DNA of 64,000 nucleotides from Flavobacterium sp. UBA7680 (GCF_002482975.1 NZ_DLHA01000018.1:1-64000), one strand, 5' to 3'; positions 1-9,630 are shown, counted from the stretch's first letter. Notes: generated from the sequence alone by a model not told the origin. Translations and numbers: made by a program.

Positions 1-54
1 TCTTTATTCTTTATTCTTTATTCTTTATTCCTTATTCTTTATTCTTTATTCTTT
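1..54. repeat. Tandem heptamer array (CTTTATT)n
   Basis: Seven full 7-bp CTTTATT units (one reads CCTTATT) plus a partial eighth, probably continuing left of the window. The array covers the stop codon (46-48) and the last glutamate codon of the minus-strand acyl-CoA dehydrogenase gene, so the gene ends inside the repeat. It belongs to the class of 7-bp arrays seen at other gene boundaries in this window. Confidence 0.9.
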
Positions 55-1188
55 CAGCAAATTTCTAGAGATAACTAATTTTTGAATTTCAGTAGTTCCT
101 TCTCCAATTGTACACAACTTAGAATCCCTGTAGAATTTCTCTACTGGAAAATCTTTTGTATAACCATAGCCACCGTGAATCTGCACTGCTTCATTTGCAA
201 TTTTAACGCACGCTTCTGAAGCATACATTTTTGCCATTGCACCCAATGTTGTTACCGGTTTATGCTGCTGTTTTAAATATGCCGCTTTGTGCAGTAATAA
301 TTCTGAAGCTTCGATTTCTGTTGCCATATCGGCCAGTTTAAATGAAATTCCCTGAAAACTACTGATTGGCTGACCAAACTGATGTCTTTCTTTTGAATAT
401 TTTAGTGCAGCTTCATAAGCGCCTTTTGAAATTCCTAATGATAAAGCTCCAATAGAAATTCGGCCTCCGTCTAAAATTTTCATTGCCTGAACAAATCCTT
501 GTCCCACTTCGCCTAATCTGTTTGCATCTGGAACTCGGCAGCTGTCAAAAACCAATTCGGCAGTTTCACTTGCACGCATTCCTAATTTATTTTCTTTTTT
601 ACCAGATGAAAATCCTGCCATTCCTTTTTCTAAAACAAAAGCAGTCATTCCTTTAGAATCTCCTTTTTCTCCTGTTCTAACAATTACAACCGCTACATCT
701 CCAGAAATGGCATGTGTAATAAAGTTTTTAGCACCATTAATAATCCACGAGTCCCCGTCTTTAACAGCTGTTGTATTCATTCCTCCTGCATCAGAACCTG
801 TATTATGTTCTGTTAAACCCCAAGCTCCGATATATTCTGCTGTAGCTAGTTTTGGCAAATACTTTTTCTTTTGTTCTTCGTTTCCAAAGGTCAAAATATG
901 GTTGGTACAAAGCGAATTATGCGCTGCAACTGATAAACCAATTGAAGGATCTACTTTTGAAATCTCTTCGATAACAGTAATATATTCGTGGTAACCTAAT
1001 CCAGATCCTCCATATTCTTCGGGCACTAAAACTCCCATAAACCCCATTTCTCCCAATTTTTTAAATAAATCAACCGGAAAAATCTGGGCTTCATCCCACT
1101 CCATTATAAAGGGCTTAATATTTTTTTCTGCAAAGTCTTTTATAGATTGAGCAATCATCGACTGCATTTCGTTATAATCAAAATTCAT
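46..1188 (-). CDS. Acyl-CoA dehydrogenase
   Basis: FAD-dependent oxidation of an acyl-CoA to the 2-enoyl-CoA in cytosolic fatty-acid or branched-chain acyl degradation. The 380 residues match the usual length of short/branched-chain family members. Visible signatures are GLTEHNTGSDAGG near residue 130 (family signature 1), IHGGYGYTKDFPVE near 340, and IGEGTTEIQ near the end, where Glu363 is in the position of the catalytic base of the short-chain type. Only 14 bp separate it from the upstream helix-hairpin-helix gene on the same strand, so the two are probably cotranscribed. The stop codon is supplied by a heptamer array. Chain-length specificity cannot be told from sequence alone. Confidence 0.95.
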   Translation of the reverse strand: MNFDYNEMQSMIAQSIKDFAEKNIKPFIMEWDEAQIFPVDLFKKLGEMGFMGVLVPEEYGGSGLGYHEYITVIEEISKVDPSIGLSVAAHNSLCTNHILTFGNEEQKKKYLPKLATAEYIGAWGLTEHNTGSDAGGMNTTAVKDGDSWIINGAKNFITHAISGDVAVVIVRTGEKGDSKGMTAFVLEKGMAGFSSGKKENKLGMRASETAELVFDSCRVPDANRLGEVGQGFVQAMKILDGGRISIGALSLGISKGAYEAALKYSKERHQFGQPISSFQGISFKLADMATEIEASELLLHKAAYLKQQHKPVTTLGAMAKMYASEACVKIANEAVQIHGGYGYTKDFPVEKFYRDSKLCTIGEGTTEIQKLVISRNLLKE

Positions 1189-1202
1189 TATGTACTATTT
1201 TT

Positions 1203-2078
1203 TTAGAACTCCAAATATAAACTAATTATTTTTGCTTTTTCAACAGGAAAACCTTTAATTTTTGACAAATCCTCAATATTATTAAAATTTCCGTTCATGC
1301 TTCGATAGGTGACAATTTGTTTTGCAAGTGTATATTTAAAGTACGGAAACTGTGATAATTCCTTTAATGTCGCGTCATTTATGGCTATCTTCTTAAAACC
1401 TGACGGCATAATTACTTTAAAATGGCTATTAAGTTGGGCTATAACTTCTGGAGAAAGTCCCCAAACTTCTTCAAGCTGTTCCATAGAAACGAAACCCCCT
1501 AAAACTTCTTTTTGTTTTAATATTCTTGAAGACAATGCTTCGCCAATACCATATATTGCAATTAAATCTTCCTGACTGGCTTGATTTATATCTTTAATTA
1601 TTATGCTTTCTTTTTTGAAAGATGCTTTTTGAACGTACTCTTTTTTCTCTGTTTTAAAATCGTTTTTCTTTTGTGTCCAATCCGGAAATTTAAATAAGGG
1701 AGACATTACCTTTAATAATGAATCTGAAATTTGTGTTACTTTTTGAAATTCTTCGGCTGAGTTTACGTATTTATCTTGCTTTCGGAAAGCTAATAAACGA
1801 TCTATTTCTTGAACAGACATTCCGAGTTTGTATCCTTTATAATCAGAAATAAAATTTGGGTTGAAAGTATACACTTTTTGTTTGTCCTTATATTTTGTCT
1901 CTTTCGCTGCATCTATTTCTTTTTGTAAGGAGAGCCATTTATTCTCTTCAGGAAAAGTTTTTTCATACTGGTTAAAATCGGCAAAGAAATAAATTAACTG
2001 TAGTGTAATGATAATTATAAAAAGTAAAAAAATACCGATTCTTTGCTGGCTTGTAAATTTAAAATATTGACTGAACAT
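1203..2078 (-). CDS. Membrane-anchored helix-hairpin-helix (ComEA-like) protein
   Basis: A 291-residue protein with a short cytosolic N-terminus and one hydrophobic segment (about residues 14-32), then a soluble part with three repeats of the ComEA type. The second (about 163-205, containing INQASQEDLIAIYGIG) is the clearest; the first (about 72-115) and third (about 233-280) are more divergent. Such HhH pairs bind the DNA backbone non-specifically, and ComEA is the periplasmic DNA receptor of competence. A role in DNA uptake is inference, since no other com gene is in the window. It lies 14 bp upstream of the acyl-CoA dehydrogenase gene. Confidence 0.8.
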   Translation of the reverse strand: MFSQYFKFTSQQRIGIFLLFIIIITLQLIYFFADFNQYEKTFPEENKWLSLQKEIDAAKETKYKDKQKVYTFNPNFISDYKGYKLGMSVQEIDRLLAFRKQDKYVNSAEEFQKVTQISDSLLKVMSPLFKFPDWTQKKNDFKTEKKEYVQKASFKKESIIIKDINQASQEDLIAIYGIGEALSSRILKQKEVLGGFVSMEQLEEVWGLSPEVIAQLNSHFKVIMPSGFKKIAINDATLKELSQFPYFKYTLAKQIVTYRSMNGNFNNIEDLSKIKGFPVEKAKIISLYLEF

Positions 2079-2299
2079 CTTGAAATTTGAGATTATTATA
2101 AATGTATTGCTATTATAAAAAGTATAAAATACGGGATAAAATTTATATTTATTAGGAAAAATACTAAAAATATTATTTGTAAATTTGATACTTTAAACTC
2201 AATCGATATAATAGAGATTAAAATAAACTCAGCTCTTACAGAACATTGCAAACAGAATAAATCAAAAATTTAAATATTTTATAACTTAAAATATCATAA

Positions 2300-2333
2300 T
2301 TGTTTTTATTTTTTACAAAAAACGATACATTTG
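2300..2333 (+). promoter_or_regulatory. Flavobacterium-type promoter of the permease gene
   Basis: TTG at 2300-2302, a 23-nt spacer, then TACATTTG at 2326-2333. This matches the known TTG-N17-23-TAnnTTTG consensus and puts transcription start about 25 nt before the ATG at 2365. The rest of the gene-free stretch 2079-2364 is A+T-rich with nothing else recognisable. Confidence 0.7.
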
Positions 2334-2364
2334 GAGCTTAATAACAATAAACCAATAAAATAGT

Positions 2365-3876
2365 ATGTCAATTTGGAGAGTTAAACCAATATCTGCCTTT
2401 GAGGCCGATATGAAAAAAAGTGATTTAAAAAGAGTTCTTACAAGATGGGGTTTAACTTCATTAGGAATTGGGGCAATCATAGGTGGAGGAATTTTCACTT
2501 TAACAGGAATCGCAGCTCATGATTATGCGGGTCCAGCTTTGGCTCTATCCTTTGTTATTGCAGGTATAGGCTGTTTATTTGCTTCTCTTTGTTATGCTGA
2601 ATTTGCTTCAGTATTACCGGTAGAAGGTTCTGCATATGCTTATGCATACGGAACAATCGGCGAAATTTTTGCCTGGTTCATTGGATGGAACTTAATTCTT
2701 GAGTACATGATGGGTGCCACCACCGTCGCCGTCGCCTGGAGCGGGTACTTTGTAAAACTTCTCCATTTATTTGGAATTAACATCCCAATCTGGCTCTGCA
2801 ACGATTTGCATACTGCTACAGAAAAAATCATCGAACATAATAAAGAGTTTCCTCACGATTTAATCGATCTTCCAAATTTTGCTTTTAACTTACCTGCTTT
2901 TTTAATTACATGGGTTGTAACTGCGATTCTTGTAAAAGGAATTAAAGAGGCTGCAAGTACAAATAATATTATTGTAATAGTAAAAATTGCTGTAGTTCTT
3001 TTTGTAATTGTTTGTGGTGCTTTCTACATCAATACTGAAAACTGGCATCCATTTATTCCTACTGAAGTTCCTGCTCTTGATGCATTAGGAAATGCAACTG
3101 GGAAGATGAATTTCGGATTTGGAGGAGTATTAACGGCTGCAACAATTGTATTCTTTGCTTATATTGGTTTTGATGCTGTTTCGACTCAGGCCGGAGAAGC
3201 AATCAATCCTAAAAAAGATGTACCATTTGCTATTATCGCTTCTTTAATTATTTGTACAATTCTATATATTCTGGTTTCATTAGTATTAACCGGAATGGTT
3301 CACTACGATCAATTAGACAAAGCTGCTCCGGTTGCTTCTGCTTTTAGTGAAAATGGATTAACATGGGCTGTATTTATTATCACAATTGCTGCAACTGCAG
3401 GTTTAACATCTGTAATGCTTGTAATGATGCTTGGACAAACTCGTATTTTCTTAGGAATGTCTAGAGATGGTTTATTACCTCCATTTTTCAGCAAACTTCA
3501 CACAACTTTCAAAACACCTTATAAGAGTACCTATTTAGTTGGAACAATTATTTCGATTGTTGCTGCACTTACTCCAATTGAAAAAGTGAGTGAAATGTGT
3601 AGTATGGGAACATTATTAGCATTTGGAATGGTATGTGTTGCCGTTATGATTTTAAGATATAAAAAACCAGAATTAGAAAGACATTACAAAACTCCGGCGG
3701 TTTATTTAGTTGGAACTTTAGGGGTATCTTTCAACTTATTCTTAATGACTCAGGTAAGACACGATACTTGGATCGCTTTTTTAAGCTGGGGAACTTTAGG
3801 TATTATTGTTTATTTTGCTTACAGTAAAAAACGAGCAAAACTTAACAATCCTCAAAACGAAACTGAAGAAATCTAA
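2365..3876 (+). CDS. APC-superfamily amino acid permease
   Basis: Inner-membrane amino acid transporter of the APC superfamily, 503 residues and about 12-14 hydrophobic segments. The first membrane helix carries the family motif GIGAIIGGGIFTLTG (about residues 34-48). A long loop follows the second or third helix (about 130-175), and the C-terminus is short and charged. The arrangement resembles cationic amino acid transporters (CAT/YfnA type), but the substrate cannot be read from sequence. The gene stands alone, with its own promoter and a strong terminator directly after the stop. An internal Met16 is an alternative start. Confidence 0.93.
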   Translation: MSIWRVKPISAFEADMKKSDLKRVLTRWGLTSLGIGAIIGGGIFTLTGIAAHDYAGPALALSFVIAGIGCLFASLCYAEFASVLPVEGSAYAYAYGTIGEIFAWFIGWNLILEYMMGATTVAVAWSGYFVKLLHLFGINIPIWLCNDLHTATEKIIEHNKEFPHDLIDLPNFAFNLPAFLITWVVTAILVKGIKEAASTNNIIVIVKIAVVLFVIVCGAFYINTENWHPFIPTEVPALDALGNATGKMNFGFGGVLTAATIVFFAYIGFDAVSTQAGEAINPKKDVPFAIIASLIICTILYILVSLVLTGMVHYDQLDKAAPVASAFSENGLTWAVFIITIAATAGLTSVMLVMMLGQTRIFLGMSRDGLLPPFFSKLHTTFKTPYKSTYLVGTIISIVAALTPIEKVSEMCSMGTLLAFGMVCVAVMILRYKKPELERHYKTPAVYLVGTLGVSFNLFLMTQVRHDTWIAFLSWGTLGIIVYFAYSKKRAKLNNPQNETEEI

Positions 3877-3890
3877 AAAGATTTATCATA

Positions 3891-3920
3891 AAAAAACCTG
3901 TTCAATTGAACAGGTTTTTT
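3891..3920. terminator. Bidirectional intrinsic terminator
   Basis: A perfect 30-bp palindrome centred on AACCTGTTCAATTGAACAGG, with A-runs on the left and T-runs on the right. It lies between convergent genes (permease on plus, PspC-like on minus) and can serve both. Confidence 0.9.
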
Positions 3921-3946
3921 TATTTTTTATATCGTCAACTTTTGAA

Positions 3947-4174
3947 TTATAAATCAAAAACAGAAGTCCTTTTTGCACGGATTAAATCTTTAAGGCGAAT
4001 CCAAAAAGCTAATGTTAGGTAAACTCCAAAACCTAAACCAGCCGTTACAAACGAAATATAAATAAAAAATAACCTTACGCTTGTGACACGCATTCCCAGT
4101 TTATCAGCCAGTCTGGATGATACATGAAAACCGTATTTTTCAAAAAAGAATTTTAATTTTAAAATAGCAGACAT
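3947..4174 (-). CDS. PspC domain protein
   Basis: A 75-residue single-domain protein similar to the PspC family: an N-terminal amphipathic part (LADKLGMRVTSVRLFFIY), one or two hydrophobic stretches (about 33-60) and a basic end. PspC proteins sit in the inner membrane and in proteobacteria take part in the phage-shock envelope stress response; no other psp gene is near. Monocistronic: it is preceded by a -7 element and a heptad array and converges on the permease terminator. Confidence 0.75.
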   Translation of the reverse strand: MSAILKLKFFFEKYGFHVSSRLADKLGMRVTSVRLFFIYISFVTAGLGFGVYLTLAFWIRLKDLIRAKRTSVFDL

Positions 4175-4176
4175 TT

Positions 4177-4211
4177 TTTGATTTTAGATTTAAGACATTA
4201 GATTTTAGATT
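4177..4211. repeat. Degenerate heptad array before a start codon
   Basis: Five consecutive 7-bp units on the plus strand: TTTGATT, TTAGATT, TAAGACA, TTAGATT, TTAGATT. The register is unbroken. The array ends two bases upstream of the minus-strand ATG of the PspC-like gene, so it makes up its 5' untranslated region. Confidence 0.8.
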
Positions 4212-4229
4212 TCTTTGACTTGCTTAAGG

Positions 4230-4237
4230 CAAAAGTA
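4230..4237 (-). promoter_or_regulatory. -7 element TACTTTTG
   Basis: TACTTTTG on the minus strand fits TAnnTTTG, about 56 nt upstream of the PspC-like start. No TTG at the expected -33 distance was found. Confidence 0.4.
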
Positions 4238-4269
4238 CAAATTATCTCATTATCACATTTTCTAATTAT

Positions 4270-5541
4270 CTAATTATTTTTAAGCAGCTCCATTCCTATT
4301 GCGCATTTTAAACAAGCTTTATGGTTGCAATATTCATTTTTAAGTTCTAATAAAGTTTGGGTTTCGAATGCATTTTTAGATTTTATTCCGAAGGAAGTAA
4401 ACTTGTCGATAATGGCATTTTTTTCTGGTGCGACCTCATTCAAAAAATCAATTAAATCTTCTGAAACAGAATCTCCCATTATGTTTGAATATGCAAACTG
4501 AATTGGAATTATAGTGTTTATGATTACTAAATCAACGAATGATTTGGATAATGTTTTCGCTTTCTTCGGGCTTTCTTTATCAAATTGATAATGATTCTGC
4601 CAATAGGAACTTGCAGAGACATTCAGCAAATCATACACGTTTTTAGCTGATTTTAGCGCAATTATTTTCGAAAACAAGTTTTGATGTTTGTGATATAAAT
4701 TAGCAAGCTGAGAAAGCCGAATTGTTGGAAAATTATCTGGTCGAAGTTTAAAAAACTGAACGGGATCTATAAATGTTTTTTCTAACTGATATTTATGCAG
4801 CAGATAAAAATATCTAAACTTTAAATCTTTAAAATAAACATCTTCCTTTTCTCCATCTAATAAATTTAAAGTTCCTAAAAGTAAAGACTCCAGATTTTCT
4901 ACTTCAAAACTTTCTTTTCTGATGATGGAAAAAGGAATTGATTTTGACATTTGAAGAAAGGCCGATCCGTTTGTATTTAAACCGAAGTTCTTCGCCAAAA
5001 GACAAAACAAAACCGCTTCCCAATCCTGATTAGTTTCTTCCAGCAATTCGTAAACAAACTTTGATTTGCGTTCTAATCGTTCAAAAAATAATCTTTCCTG
5101 CCAGTTTTTAAAAACAAAGCTGTCTATTTCATGTATTTGCTTTTCGCACGAAATCCATGTTTTAGGAGAAACCAATGCGTTGTAATTCTCTAAAACTTCT
5201 TTTTCGACATAATCTTTGAGAATCAAAACCGGAATTTCGGTATTATTTTCTCTAAAAATTGCGGTGTCGTTTTCCCAAACTACATGAAGAATTACATTTT
5301 CGTAAGCGGCATCTTTTTCATGATTATGCAGATACCAATCGGAAGATTTTACATGAATCTCTACATTTCCAGCCCATTTTTGATCACCGATTTTAATGTG
5401 CGCGTTAAAAAAATCAGGTCCTGAAAGTTCTAAATAATCACCTGTTTTAATAATGGTAATAGATTCATTTTGAGCAGTTACAAGATTCAAAGTATCGAAC
5501 TTTTTGAATCTCCATAAGTAATGAAGAAAGTCTTCTTTCAT
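4270..5541 (-). CDS. DUF2851 family protein
   Basis: A 423-residue protein matching the DUF2851 family common in Bacteroidota. The N-terminal half has LSGPDFFNAHIKIGDQKWAGNVEIHV and AAYENVILHVVWEND, both typical of the family. The C-terminus holds a small cysteine cluster (CNHKACLKC) that could bind a metal. There is no signal peptide or membrane segment, so it is probably cytosolic. The function of the family is unknown. It stands between the PspC-like gene (95 bp downstream) and the exonuclease gene (73 bp upstream), all on the minus strand. Confidence 0.85.
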   Translation of the reverse strand: MKEDFLHYLWRFKKFDTLNLVTAQNESITIIKTGDYLELSGPDFFNAHIKIGDQKWAGNVEIHVKSSDWYLHNHEKDAAYENVILHVVWENDTAIFRENNTEIPVLILKDYVEKEVLENYNALVSPKTWISCEKQIHEIDSFVFKNWQERLFFERLERKSKFVYELLEETNQDWEAVLFCLLAKNFGLNTNGSAFLQMSKSIPFSIIRKESFEVENLESLLLGTLNLLDGEKEDVYFKDLKFRYFYLLHKYQLEKTFIDPVQFFKLRPDNFPTIRLSQLANLYHKHQNLFSKIIALKSAKNVYDLLNVSASSYWQNHYQFDKESPKKAKTLSKSFVDLVIINTIIPIQFAYSNIMGDSVSEDLIDFLNEVAPEKNAIIDKFTSFGIKSKNAFETQTLLELKNEYCNHKACLKCAIGMELLKNN

Positions 5542-5614
5542 TTTTAGATTTTATATATTTCAAAAATCTAAAAATAATAAATTTAATATTATTCTTACAA
5601 ATAATACAATTTAT

Positions 5615-6097
5615 TTACTGAAGCATATATAACTTAGCACAAGCTCTTGCATCCGAAAGTGCTTCGTGGTGATTTAACTGTATTTTCATTTCGCGACAGC
5701 AATCACTTAATTTTGTTGGCTTTAAACCTTTTGCCTTGTAAATTTTAACGGTACATTCCCATTTTGGAGCAATATTTAAATCTTCATAATTTAAACCGTG
5801 CAGCAGCATTGACTTCATTAAAACATTCCGGTCAAAACTTTCGTTGTGCGCCACCACAACTCTATTTTTTAATCTTTTCTCGATTTCAGGATACACCTGA
5901 AAAAAAGATTTTGCGTTAGCTGTGTCTCTTGGATAAATACCGTGAACTCGAATTGTAAACGGATTGTATTCGTTATTAGGCGGTTTAATTAAAGTAACGA
6001 ATTCATCTACTATAATCCCGTTTTCAACAGTAACAATTCCCACAGAACACGGATGATGCCCCGTTGCTGTTTCAAAATCTATGGCGGTAAAAGTCAT
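5615..6097 (-). CDS. DEDDh 3'-5' exonuclease (DnaQ-like)
   Basis: A 160-residue stand-alone exonuclease domain of the DnaQ/RNase T superfamily. All five catalytic residues are visible: Asp7 and Glu9 in AIDFETA, Asp89 in VAHNESFD, and His144 and Asp149 in HHEALSDA, which defines the DEDDh type. It should remove nucleotides from 3' ends using two metal ions. It could be a PolC-epsilon-like proofreading subunit or an independent repair or RNA-processing nuclease; nothing nearby decides this. It lies downstream of the cystathionine beta-synthase-like gene but is separated from it by a hairpin. Confidence 0.88.
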   Translation of the reverse strand: MTFTAIDFETATGHHPCSVGIVTVENGIIVDEFVTLIKPPNNEYNPFTIRVHGIYPRDTANAKSFFQVYPEIEKRLKNRVVVAHNESFDRNVLMKSMLLHGLNYEDLNIAPKWECTVKIYKAKGLKPTKLSDCCREMKIQLNHHEALSDARACAKLYMLQ

Positions 6098-6122
6098 TCT
6101 TTAATCATTTTTAAAAGATAAA

Positions 6123-6161
6123 ATCCATAAATCTAACTGTTCAAAAGCTAGATTTATGGAT
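6123..6161 (-). terminator. Hairpin terminator after the cystathionine beta-synthase-like gene
   Basis: Perfect 13-bp arms ATCCATAAATCTA and TAGATTTATGGAT with a 13-nt loop. In the minus direction it is followed by a T-rich run, as expected for an intrinsic terminator. Confidence 0.7.
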
Positions 6162-6183
6162 GAAAATTATTTTGATAAAGTTC

Positions 6184-7545
6184 TTATTTAATAGAACCTA
6201 TAATGTCATATTTAGTAATAATATGATGGTTTCCGTTTCCTAAATCAATTAAAACGGCATCATTTTCTTTTGTAAATAATTTCGAAACTTCTTCGATTGG
6301 AGTTCCTAATTTTACAATTGGGAAAGGTTTTCCCATTACTTCTTTAATTGGTTTTTCGGCTACATTTTTATCGGCAACATAACTTCTAAACAAATCTGTT
6401 TCATCAACAGAACCCACAAATCCGTTGATATCAACAACCGGAATCTGTGAAATTTTATATTTACGCATACGTTCAATCGCGTGCGAAACTAATTCTTCTG
6501 TACGAACAACGATTAATTCTTTATCGATATGATCTTTAATAACATCTTCTGCTTTTGTAACGTTTTCTTCTAAGAATCCGCGTTCGCGCATCCAGTCGTC
6601 ATTGAACATTTTACCTACATAACGGCTTCCAGAATCATGAAATAATACCACAACAACATCATCTGGCTTAAAGTGCTCTTTTAACTGCAATAAACCTTTG
6701 ATACAAGCTCCGGCAGAGTTTCCAACAAAAATAGCTTCTTCCATCGCAATTTTTCTTGTGTAAACCGCTGCATCTTTATCGGTTACTTTTGTGAATCCGT
6801 CAATTAAAGAAAAGTCAACATTTTTTGGTAAAATATCTTCTCCAATTCCTTCTGTTATATATGAGTAAATTTCGTTTTCGTCAAAAATTCCGGTTTCGTG
6901 GTATTTTTTAAAAACAGAACCATACGTATCAATTCCCCAAATTTTAATGTTCGGGTTTTTCTCTTTTAAGTATTTTCCAACTCCGGAAATTGTTCCACCA
7001 GTTCCAACTCCCACCACAAAATGCGTGATTTTACCATCTGTCTGTTTCCAAATTTCTGGTCCCGTCTGCTCATAATGTGCCAATGAGTTTGACAAATTAT
7101 CGTATTGGTTTACATACCATGAATTTGGAGTTTCCTCTGCCAAACGTTTTGAAACTGAATAATAAGAACGAGGATCTGTAGGTTCAACATCTGTAGGGCA
7201 AACGACTACTTTTGCGCCAACAGCACGCAGAATATCCATTTTTTCTTTAGACTGTTTGTCTGAGATTACACAAATCAATTTGTAACCTTTTATAATTGCA
7301 ACAAGAGCAAGTCCCATTCCGGTATTTCCAGAAGTTCCTTCAATAATAGTTCCGCCTGGTTTAAGTCGTCCGTCAGCTTCGGCATCTTCAATCATTTTCA
7401 CGGCCATTCTGTCTTTTACAGAATTTCCAGGATTAAAAGTTTCGACTTTTGCTAGTACTAACGCATCAATTTCAGCAACAATTTTGTTGAGTTTTACCAA
7501 TGGCGTATTACCAATTGTTTCTAAAATATTATTTGAAAAGTCCAT
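6184..7545 (-). CDS. PLP-dependent cystathionine beta-synthase / cysteine synthase with CBS pair
   Basis: A 453-residue fold-type II PLP enzyme. Lys44 in NPGNSVKDRM is the expected Schiff-base lysine, and EGTSGNTGMGLA (about residues 69-80) is the substrate/phosphate loop. GVGTGGTISG (near 180) binds the PLP phosphate. The C-terminal about 115 residues form two CBS domains (for example ISQIPVVDINGFVGSVDETDL), as in eukaryotic cystathionine beta-synthase, where they bind an adenosyl ligand. The enzyme condenses serine or an acetylated serine with homocysteine or sulfide; the exact substrate is not decided by sequence. It starts 55 bp after the porin gene and may share its transcript. Confidence 0.88.
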   Translation of the reverse strand: MDFSNNILETIGNTPLVKLNKIVAEIDALVLAKVETFNPGNSVKDRMAVKMIEDAEADGRLKPGGTIIEGTSGNTGMGLALVAIIKGYKLICVISDKQSKEKMDILRAVGAKVVVCPTDVEPTDPRSYYSVSKRLAEETPNSWYVNQYDNLSNSLAHYEQTGPEIWKQTDGKITHFVVGVGTGGTISGVGKYLKEKNPNIKIWGIDTYGSVFKKYHETGIFDENEIYSYITEGIGEDILPKNVDFSLIDGFTKVTDKDAAVYTRKIAMEEAIFVGNSAGACIKGLLQLKEHFKPDDVVVVLFHDSGSRYVGKMFNDDWMRERGFLEENVTKAEDVIKDHIDKELIVVRTEELVSHAIERMRKYKISQIPVVDINGFVGSVDETDLFRSYVADKNVAEKPIKEVMGKPFPIVKLGTPIEEVSKLFTKENDAVLIDLGNGNHHIITKYDIIGSIK

Positions 7546-7600
7546 TTTTATTTAAGTTTAATATTTGGTTTTAAAGTAAAGTTACGTTTCGTTTCGTTTT

Positions 7601-9580
7601 CTATTGGAAGAAATTCCAGACTAACCCAAATCTGATTACAAAATCACGATACGGGCTATTTGGCGTAGAGTAATAATTACTGCTTGAAAATAAAGCGTTT
7701 AAATGTTCTCCTTTGATATAAAAACGCGTCTGGCGAATTCTTGCATTTATGAAAACATCAAAAGTGGCATAATTTCCAATTTCTTTTTTATCCTGCACAA
7801 AAAACTCCCCAATAACCGGGTTGTAATCATTAGCATAATATTTAGTAAAGTAATTAAATACAACACCTGCCTGAGCATATAATGCTTTTTTGAAATAATA
7901 ATTTGAGTAATAAAGTGTATTTCTGGTTACGAAATCAGGTACATTTAAAATCAAATCTGATTGATCTACTTTTTGGTATAAAAGTGTATTGTCTAAAGCA
8001 AAGTTTCCAAATTTAAATTCTCTATTTGCTTTTATTTCTAAATAATTAATGGCGTTTCCGTATTGAGCCGGTTCTATGAGTTGAGTTCTTACTGCATCGT
8101 CATCAGCATCAGATTTATCTCTAAAATATAAATGATCATTTAAAACAGTATAATTAACTTCTGCATTTAACCAAGGCGTATAAATATTTGCTCCTAATGT
8201 ATTGATCTTTTCATTTTTAAAATCATTCGACCAGTTGTAGGATACATAACTGCTTTGGTATAAATTATAGTTGTTGTTTGGCAGTTTATTGATATTTCTG
8301 TATCTAAAATCAAACTGAATCTTGTCGTTTAATGTATAACGTAATTTTGCATCAAGATCAGAAAGTGATTGATTCGTAATCGATCTTGTGTACAAGAATC
8401 GGCCATTCCATTTATTTTTTTGATATTCGTACTGTCCACCTACATTGTTAATCTGTAGAAATAAATTATCCTGAATAATTCTGCCATCTTTAAAAATAAT
8501 AATTTTATCATATTGATAATTAGACCTGTAATCATCAATAAAGAAATTAAATTTTCCTAAAAGAGAATTTTCATAAGCAGCTCCAACTTTGTTGTAAAGT
8601 CTTTCAAAATGTGTTTGATCATTTATATTGCTAGTCACATACGATTCACCAAAACGTTTTACAGGATCTTCGATTCCATCAACTGCAGAAAGTACTGTTG
8701 GCTGGTTGTATTCGAAAAATTTATTCTCGTAATTTAATTGATGGTTTATATATAAATTATTGTCTCCATGTGTAGGATTTATTCTAAAAGCGTGATCAAA
8801 AAATAAACGTCTTCCTTTTAAAAATGACTTGGCATCGGTTAAATAAACTTGCAGACGCTGACGGTTTTTAAAATCGGGATCGTCGCTTTCAAAATCTTCC
8901 GGAGTTGTAATTCCTCCGTTTTCTTCATTCGAATTATCCTGATACGTATAATGTGCATTCAACGCATACCTTCTGTTCGTTGTCGCGTAACTTGTTGTAA
9001 ATCTAAAATTTCCGGCGCTTACTAATTGGTTTATATAATCTCCTTCTGAACGTAAACCTCGGTATGCAATAGAAAAATTAAGGTTTTTAGACACGTTTAG
9101 CGTAATGAACGAATCAACATTTTGTCCTTTATTAATCGTTGTATTAAAAAACAATTCTGTAAAAGGTGTCGCTGCTGAGTAATATCTAACTTCGTCTGCT
9201 TGTATATAATTCGAATGCATGGCACTAAAACCAATTTCCGGATACGGCGAAAAACTCGTTAAACTATATTGTAATGTATTTAACGGCTGACCAATATTAG
9301 AAGATTCTAAAAGTCCAAAAAGATCTTTTCTAAGATGATTTTGTTTGTAAGCACCTTTTATTGTCAGCGACGTATCGGCATAAATAGTATCATGTTCCAG
9401 CGTAATAATTTGGTATTGATCTATCGTTGCAATTTTTGCCTTCTTCTTTTTAACAGTATCTGTTATACTAGAATATTGCGTATTCATATCTAAATTATTT
9501 TTAGAAGCTGGTTTTGGTTTTTCCTGAGAAAACAATAATGCTGGTACAATTAATAGATATAGAAAAATGAATATTCTCAT
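7601..9580 (-). CDS. Putative outer-membrane porin (Porin_10-like)
   Basis: A 659-residue protein with a signal peptide (about residues 1-18, ending ALLFSQ), then a low-complexity polar region (20-50). After that comes a long series of alternating aromatic/polar beta strands typical of an outer-membrane barrel, ending in FGLVWNFFQ with aromatic C-terminal residues. Length and composition match the 'putative porin' family of Bacteroidota. No plug or TonB box is present. Substrate unknown. It is divergent from rnhB and upstream of the cystathionine beta-synthase-like gene. Confidence 0.8.
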   Translation of the reverse strand: MRIFIFLYLLIVPALLFSQEKPKPASKNNLDMNTQYSSITDTVKKKKAKIATIDQYQIITLEHDTIYADTSLTIKGAYKQNHLRKDLFGLLESSNIGQPLNTLQYSLTSFSPYPEIGFSAMHSNYIQADEVRYYSAATPFTELFFNTTINKGQNVDSFITLNVSKNLNFSIAYRGLRSEGDYINQLVSAGNFRFTTSYATTNRRYALNAHYTYQDNSNEENGGITTPEDFESDDPDFKNRQRLQVYLTDAKSFLKGRRLFFDHAFRINPTHGDNNLYINHQLNYENKFFEYNQPTVLSAVDGIEDPVKRFGESYVTSNINDQTHFERLYNKVGAAYENSLLGKFNFFIDDYRSNYQYDKIIIFKDGRIIQDNLFLQINNVGGQYEYQKNKWNGRFLYTRSITNQSLSDLDAKLRYTLNDKIQFDFRYRNINKLPNNNYNLYQSSYVSYNWSNDFKNEKINTLGANIYTPWLNAEVNYTVLNDHLYFRDKSDADDDAVRTQLIEPAQYGNAINYLEIKANREFKFGNFALDNTLLYQKVDQSDLILNVPDFVTRNTLYYSNYYFKKALYAQAGVVFNYFTKYYANDYNPVIGEFFVQDKKEIGNYATFDVFINARIRQTRFYIKGEHLNALFSSSNYYSTPNSPYRDFVIRFGLVWNFFQ

Positions 9581-9622
9581 TTGATGGCTTTATATGTAAT
9601 TATTTCGACAAAATTTGTTGAG

Positions 9623-9630
9623 CAAAGGTA
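9623..9630 (-). promoter_or_regulatory. -7 element TACCTTTG for the porin gene
   Basis: TACCTTTG on the minus strand, 43 nt upstream of the porin ATG, fits TAnnTTTG. No TTG is found at 17-23 nt. Confidence 0.45.

Noticed and set aside
1..54. Possible CRISPR-like or slipped-strand phase-variation repeat
   Set aside because: Units of 7 bp without spacers are not CRISPR. Phase variation is unlikely because a stop codon lies in the first unit, so changes in unit number cannot alter the protein.
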